Source: Erysipelotrichaceae bacterium
Lineage (GTDB): Bacteria > Bacillota_I > Bacilli_A > Erysipelotrichales > Erysipelotrichaceae
Length of the DNA: 6,428 nt
Direction: 5' to 3'
Assembly: GCA_021442745.1 (NCBI GenBank)
Contig: JABUSI010000248.1
Location: 1 to 6,428, forward strand
Made by a program: the position numbers and the translations under genes. Each line of letters starts with the position of its first letter. Positions within the stretch are counted from its first letter, which is position 1. A model generated the notes under the pieces. It was not told the DNA's origin and made no database searches. It saw nothing but the letters and a program-made list of their open reading frames with translations. Below, piece by piece: positions 4,180-6,428 of the stretch.

Positions 4180-6428
4180 ACTCTTCTGTCATCTGAATAC
4201 GAACTTCCGTATTGTATTCACCGGTCAGTTCATCGACAGCCGGCGTTCCGGTACAATATACCATAACGTCCGTTCCGTCTTTGCGACGAATCCGATGCTG
4301 AATACCGGCAATTTTTCCGGTATTCTGGGTCTTGTTCACAAGACTCATATAATCCTGCAGATCGTCCGGCGGAATCAAATCCATCTGGTGCATATGGTTA
4401 CTGATGACATCATCCCAGGTGTAGCCGGTCGCCCGTTCAAAGTTTTCATCCACGCGAATGATTGCCAGATTGGAATCCAGCAGATAATCACTGTACCACA
4501 ACATATACACCGGACTGTTGATTACTCTTTCCAAATCCTTTTCCCGATGTTTTTTGTCTTCCTCCATCCGGTTCTTTCTTTCTCTTGCCGTCATCAGCAA
4601 GTCTTCAAACTGTTCCACCGGAATCGGTTTACTGAAATAGTATCCCTGCATCATCGCACAGCCGATACCACTGATGAATACGGCCTGTTCCTTCGTTTCA
4701 ACGCCCTCGGTAATGACCGGAATTTCCAGTTCATGTGCCATCCGGATCATAGCACGGATAATCTGGGAACCCTTCTTCAGTTCTTTTGTCGTTTCAATAA
4801 ACCGGACATCCATCTTGATGATATCCACCTGCATGTCCTTTAAAACGTTTAAGGAAGAGAATCCGCTTCCGAAGTCATCCAGTTCTACGGTAAAACCGTT
4901 CTGATGCAACAGATTCACGACACCGACCAGCATATCCGGCTGTTCGATATACGCACTTTCCGTAATTTCCAGCCGCAGCATGGAAGGCGGCAGATTATAC
5001 TTCTGTACCAGATCCTTCAGAATCTGTACGATATTTTCATCTAAGAAATCCATTCGGGAAATATTGACGGAAATGGATACCGGCAGCAACATATCCGAAT
5101 CTCTCCATTTGCTCATCAGTATACAAGCCTGTTCCCATACATAACGGTCCAGAATGTGAATCGCACCGGTCTTTTCCAGAGCCGGAATAAACTCACCGGG
5201 TGAAATCCATCCCAAAGAACTGTGTTTCCAGCGGCTTAATGCTTCCGCACCGATGATTTCACCGGTCATATAGTTATACTGCGGCTGGAAGTATACTTCA
5301 ATTTCCTTGGATTCAATTGCCTTTTCCAGCGATTGGTTGATATACAGTTCACGCCATTGGCTCTGCCACATTTCTTCACCGAAAATAGCCATATTGCTGC
5401 CAATCTTGGTCTTGACGCTCTTCTGCGCCATATGTGCCCAGTCCATCATCTGGTTCAGATCCGGACTTTCCATATCTTTCTGCTGCAACAGGTAAATACC
5501 GGCTGTCAGTTCGACATAATAATTCATCCGTGGGTCTTTCAGATACGGCCCGATCACGTTACAGATGGAATCAAACCGCTGATGAAGGACCTCATCATTG
5601 GTATAGGTTGTTAACATCACCAAAGTATCGGCAATCCAATGACCGCAGATATCCAGTTCTCCCAGACACGAAGATGTTGTAGTCGCCCAGAATTTCAGCA
5701 GTTCGTCCCCTTTTTCATAGCCGAAAAAGTCATTGACGAATTTGAATTTCTTAATATCGCAATACCATAACGCAAACTGTTTTTTCGGATGTTCCATAAC
5801 CACCCGCATCAGATGTTTTCTGAATCCGACCTGGTTCAGAATTCCGGTCTGCTCATCGATATCATCCGCTTCGAGCTGGTTTTCTCCCAACATCAGCCGT
5901 GAACGCAGTTTTTCTGCGTACATTTCTTTGTCCGCCAGACTCTTCCATAAGGAAAGGCTTCGGCGGGTATCACCGTCATACAACTGACTGAGTCCGACCG
6001 CAACGGATAATTCAAAGATTTCGTTCCGGTTTTCCTCTTTCACGTTATCCGCAAGAATCTGCAGATATTCTTTATCCGACATCACGGGGTTTTCAACAAT
6101 AACCGCAAACTCATCGCCGCCAATCCGGTAACATCCGCAATCCGCAAACGTCTTCCGGATCACCTCAGCAGTACGTTTCAGCAAGCGGTCCCCCTGCGCG
6201 TGTCCGTAATGGTCGTTCGCTTCCTTCAGCCCGTTTACGTCCAGAAACATCAGATAGGCATTATCAAACGGACTCTTGTCGATTTCTTCCATATGAATGT
6301 CAAACGCACGGCGGTTTCCCAGAGACGTCAGGGCATCCTTAACCGACAATTCTTCGTAGATATTCAGTTTCCGCTGACTCATTTCTCCCTTGTAAATGTC
6401 GTCAATCATACTGAAGATTACTGTAAAC
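4178..6428 (-). CDS. c-di-GMP turnover protein: GGDEF, degenerate GGDEF, EAL and C-terminal PAS (N-terminus outside window)
   Basis: A cyclic-di-GMP signalling enzyme. Residues are numbered from the Met at 6409, but the frame stays open to the window edge (FTVIFS precedes) and no ribosome binding site precedes that Met, so the real protein probably starts further out, perhaps with a sensor or membrane region. Domain 1 (about 21-172) has GGDEF at 97-101, metal ligand D57, and NDHYGH at 65-70, so it looks like an active diguanylate cyclase; the RxxD inhibitory site seems absent. Domain 2 (about 185-345) keeps the fold (D218, VNDFFGYEKGD) but has WIADTL where GGDEF should be, so it is probably inactive. 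The EAL domain (about 355-605) has EAL at 389-391, N449, E481, D511/D512, K532, E568 and Q588, consistent with active phosphodiesterase. A basic/acidic helical linker (605-630) leads to a PAS domain (about 640-740). Net direction of c-di-GMP change is unknown. Confidence 0.9.
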   Translation of the reverse strand, partial: FTVIFSMIDDIYKGEMSQRKLNIYEELSVKDALTSLGNRRAFDIHMEEIDKSPFDNAYLMFLDVNGLKEANDHYGHAQGDRLLKRTAEVIRKTFADCGCYRIGGDEFAVIVENPVMSDKEYLQILADNVKEENRNEIFELSVAVGLSQLYDGDTRRSLSLWKSLADKEMYAEKLRSRLMLGENQLEADDIDEQTGILNQVGFRKHLMRVVMEHPKKQFALWYCDIKKFKFVNDFFGYEKGDELLKFWATTTSSCLGELDICGHWIADTLVMLTTYTNDEVLHQRFDSICNVIGPYLKDPRMNYYVELTAGIYLLQQKDMESPDLNQMMDWAHMAQKSVKTKIGSNMAIFGEEMWQSQWRELYINQSLEKAIESKEIEVYFQPQYNYMTGEIIGAEALSRWKHSSLGWISPGEFIPALEKTGAIHILDRYVWEQACILMSKWRDSDMLLPVSISVNISRMDFLDENIVQILKDLVQKYNLPPSMLRLEITESAYIEQPDMLVGVVNLLHQNGFTVELDDFGSGFSSLNVLKDMQVDIIKMDVRFIETTKELKKGSQIIRAMIRMAHELEIPVITEGVETKEQAVFISGIGCAMMQGYYFSKPIPVEQFEDLLMTARERKNRMEEDKKHREKDLERVINSPVYMLWYSDYLLDSNLAIIRVDENFERATGYTWDDVISNHMHQMDLIPPDDLQDYMSLVNKTQNTGKIAGIQHRIRRKDGTDVMVYCTGTPAVDELTGEYNTEVRIQMTEE

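Noticed and set aside
6407..6409. Met at 6409 as the true start of the GGDEF/EAL protein
   Set aside because: No ribosome binding site precedes it, and the frame stays open to the window end with hydrophobic codons, so the gene is treated as truncated by the window.
1..6428. CRISPR array, insertion sequence, tRNA/rRNA gene or prophage boundary
   Set aside because: No regularly spaced direct repeats, transposase, tRNA-like folds or terminal repeats were recognised by eye in the window.

Overview
The window looks like a piece of a Bacillota (Gram-positive, probably anaerobic and host-associated) chromosome. It has AGGAGG-type ribosome binding sites, an ECF vitamin-transporter S component, a thioester/Cna-B surface adhesin with a sorting-type C-terminus, and a GGDEF/EAL signalling protein. 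A gut Erysipelotrichia- or Lachnospiraceae-like source is my guess and is not proven by the sequence.

Layout: (1) 1-291, minus strand: N-terminal 97 codons of an ECF transporter S component (PanT/RibU-like family), running off the left edge. (2) 292-494: a divergent intergenic region with candidate promoters in both directions and several inverted repeats. (3) 495-3263, plus strand: a 922-residue secreted surface protein with a signal peptide, a thioester domain (Cys84/Gln139), six Cna-B/SpaA-like domains with predicted Lys-Asn isopeptide bonds, and a transmembrane/positive tail. Its sorting motif is VVPTA-like, not LPXTG. (4) About 3262-3292: a hairpin terminator shared by two convergent genes. 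(5) 3282-4118, minus strand: a TtcA-family PP-loop tRNA thiolation enzyme. (6) 4147-4179, minus strand: the terminator of the upstream gene packed against the ttcA-like promoter. (7) 4178-6428, minus strand: a GGDEF / degenerate GGDEF / EAL / PAS protein, open at its N-terminus at the right window edge.

The genes do not form one pathway. The adhesin is flanked by a divergent transporter gene and a convergent tRNA-modification gene, so it is probably its own transcription unit. The c-di-GMP enzyme and the TtcA-like gene point the same way but have a terminator and a promoter between them. c-di-GMP control of the adhesin is possible on general grounds, but nothing in the sequence shows it, and no c-di-GMP riboswitch was recognised in the adhesin leader.

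No clearly new multi-gene system is visible. The most interesting items are the adhesin architecture (fixed 11-residue Asn-to-Lys register between all Cna-B domains, non-canonical sorting motif, extra cysteines), the structured divergent intergenic region, and the unusual domain order of the c-di-GMP protein.
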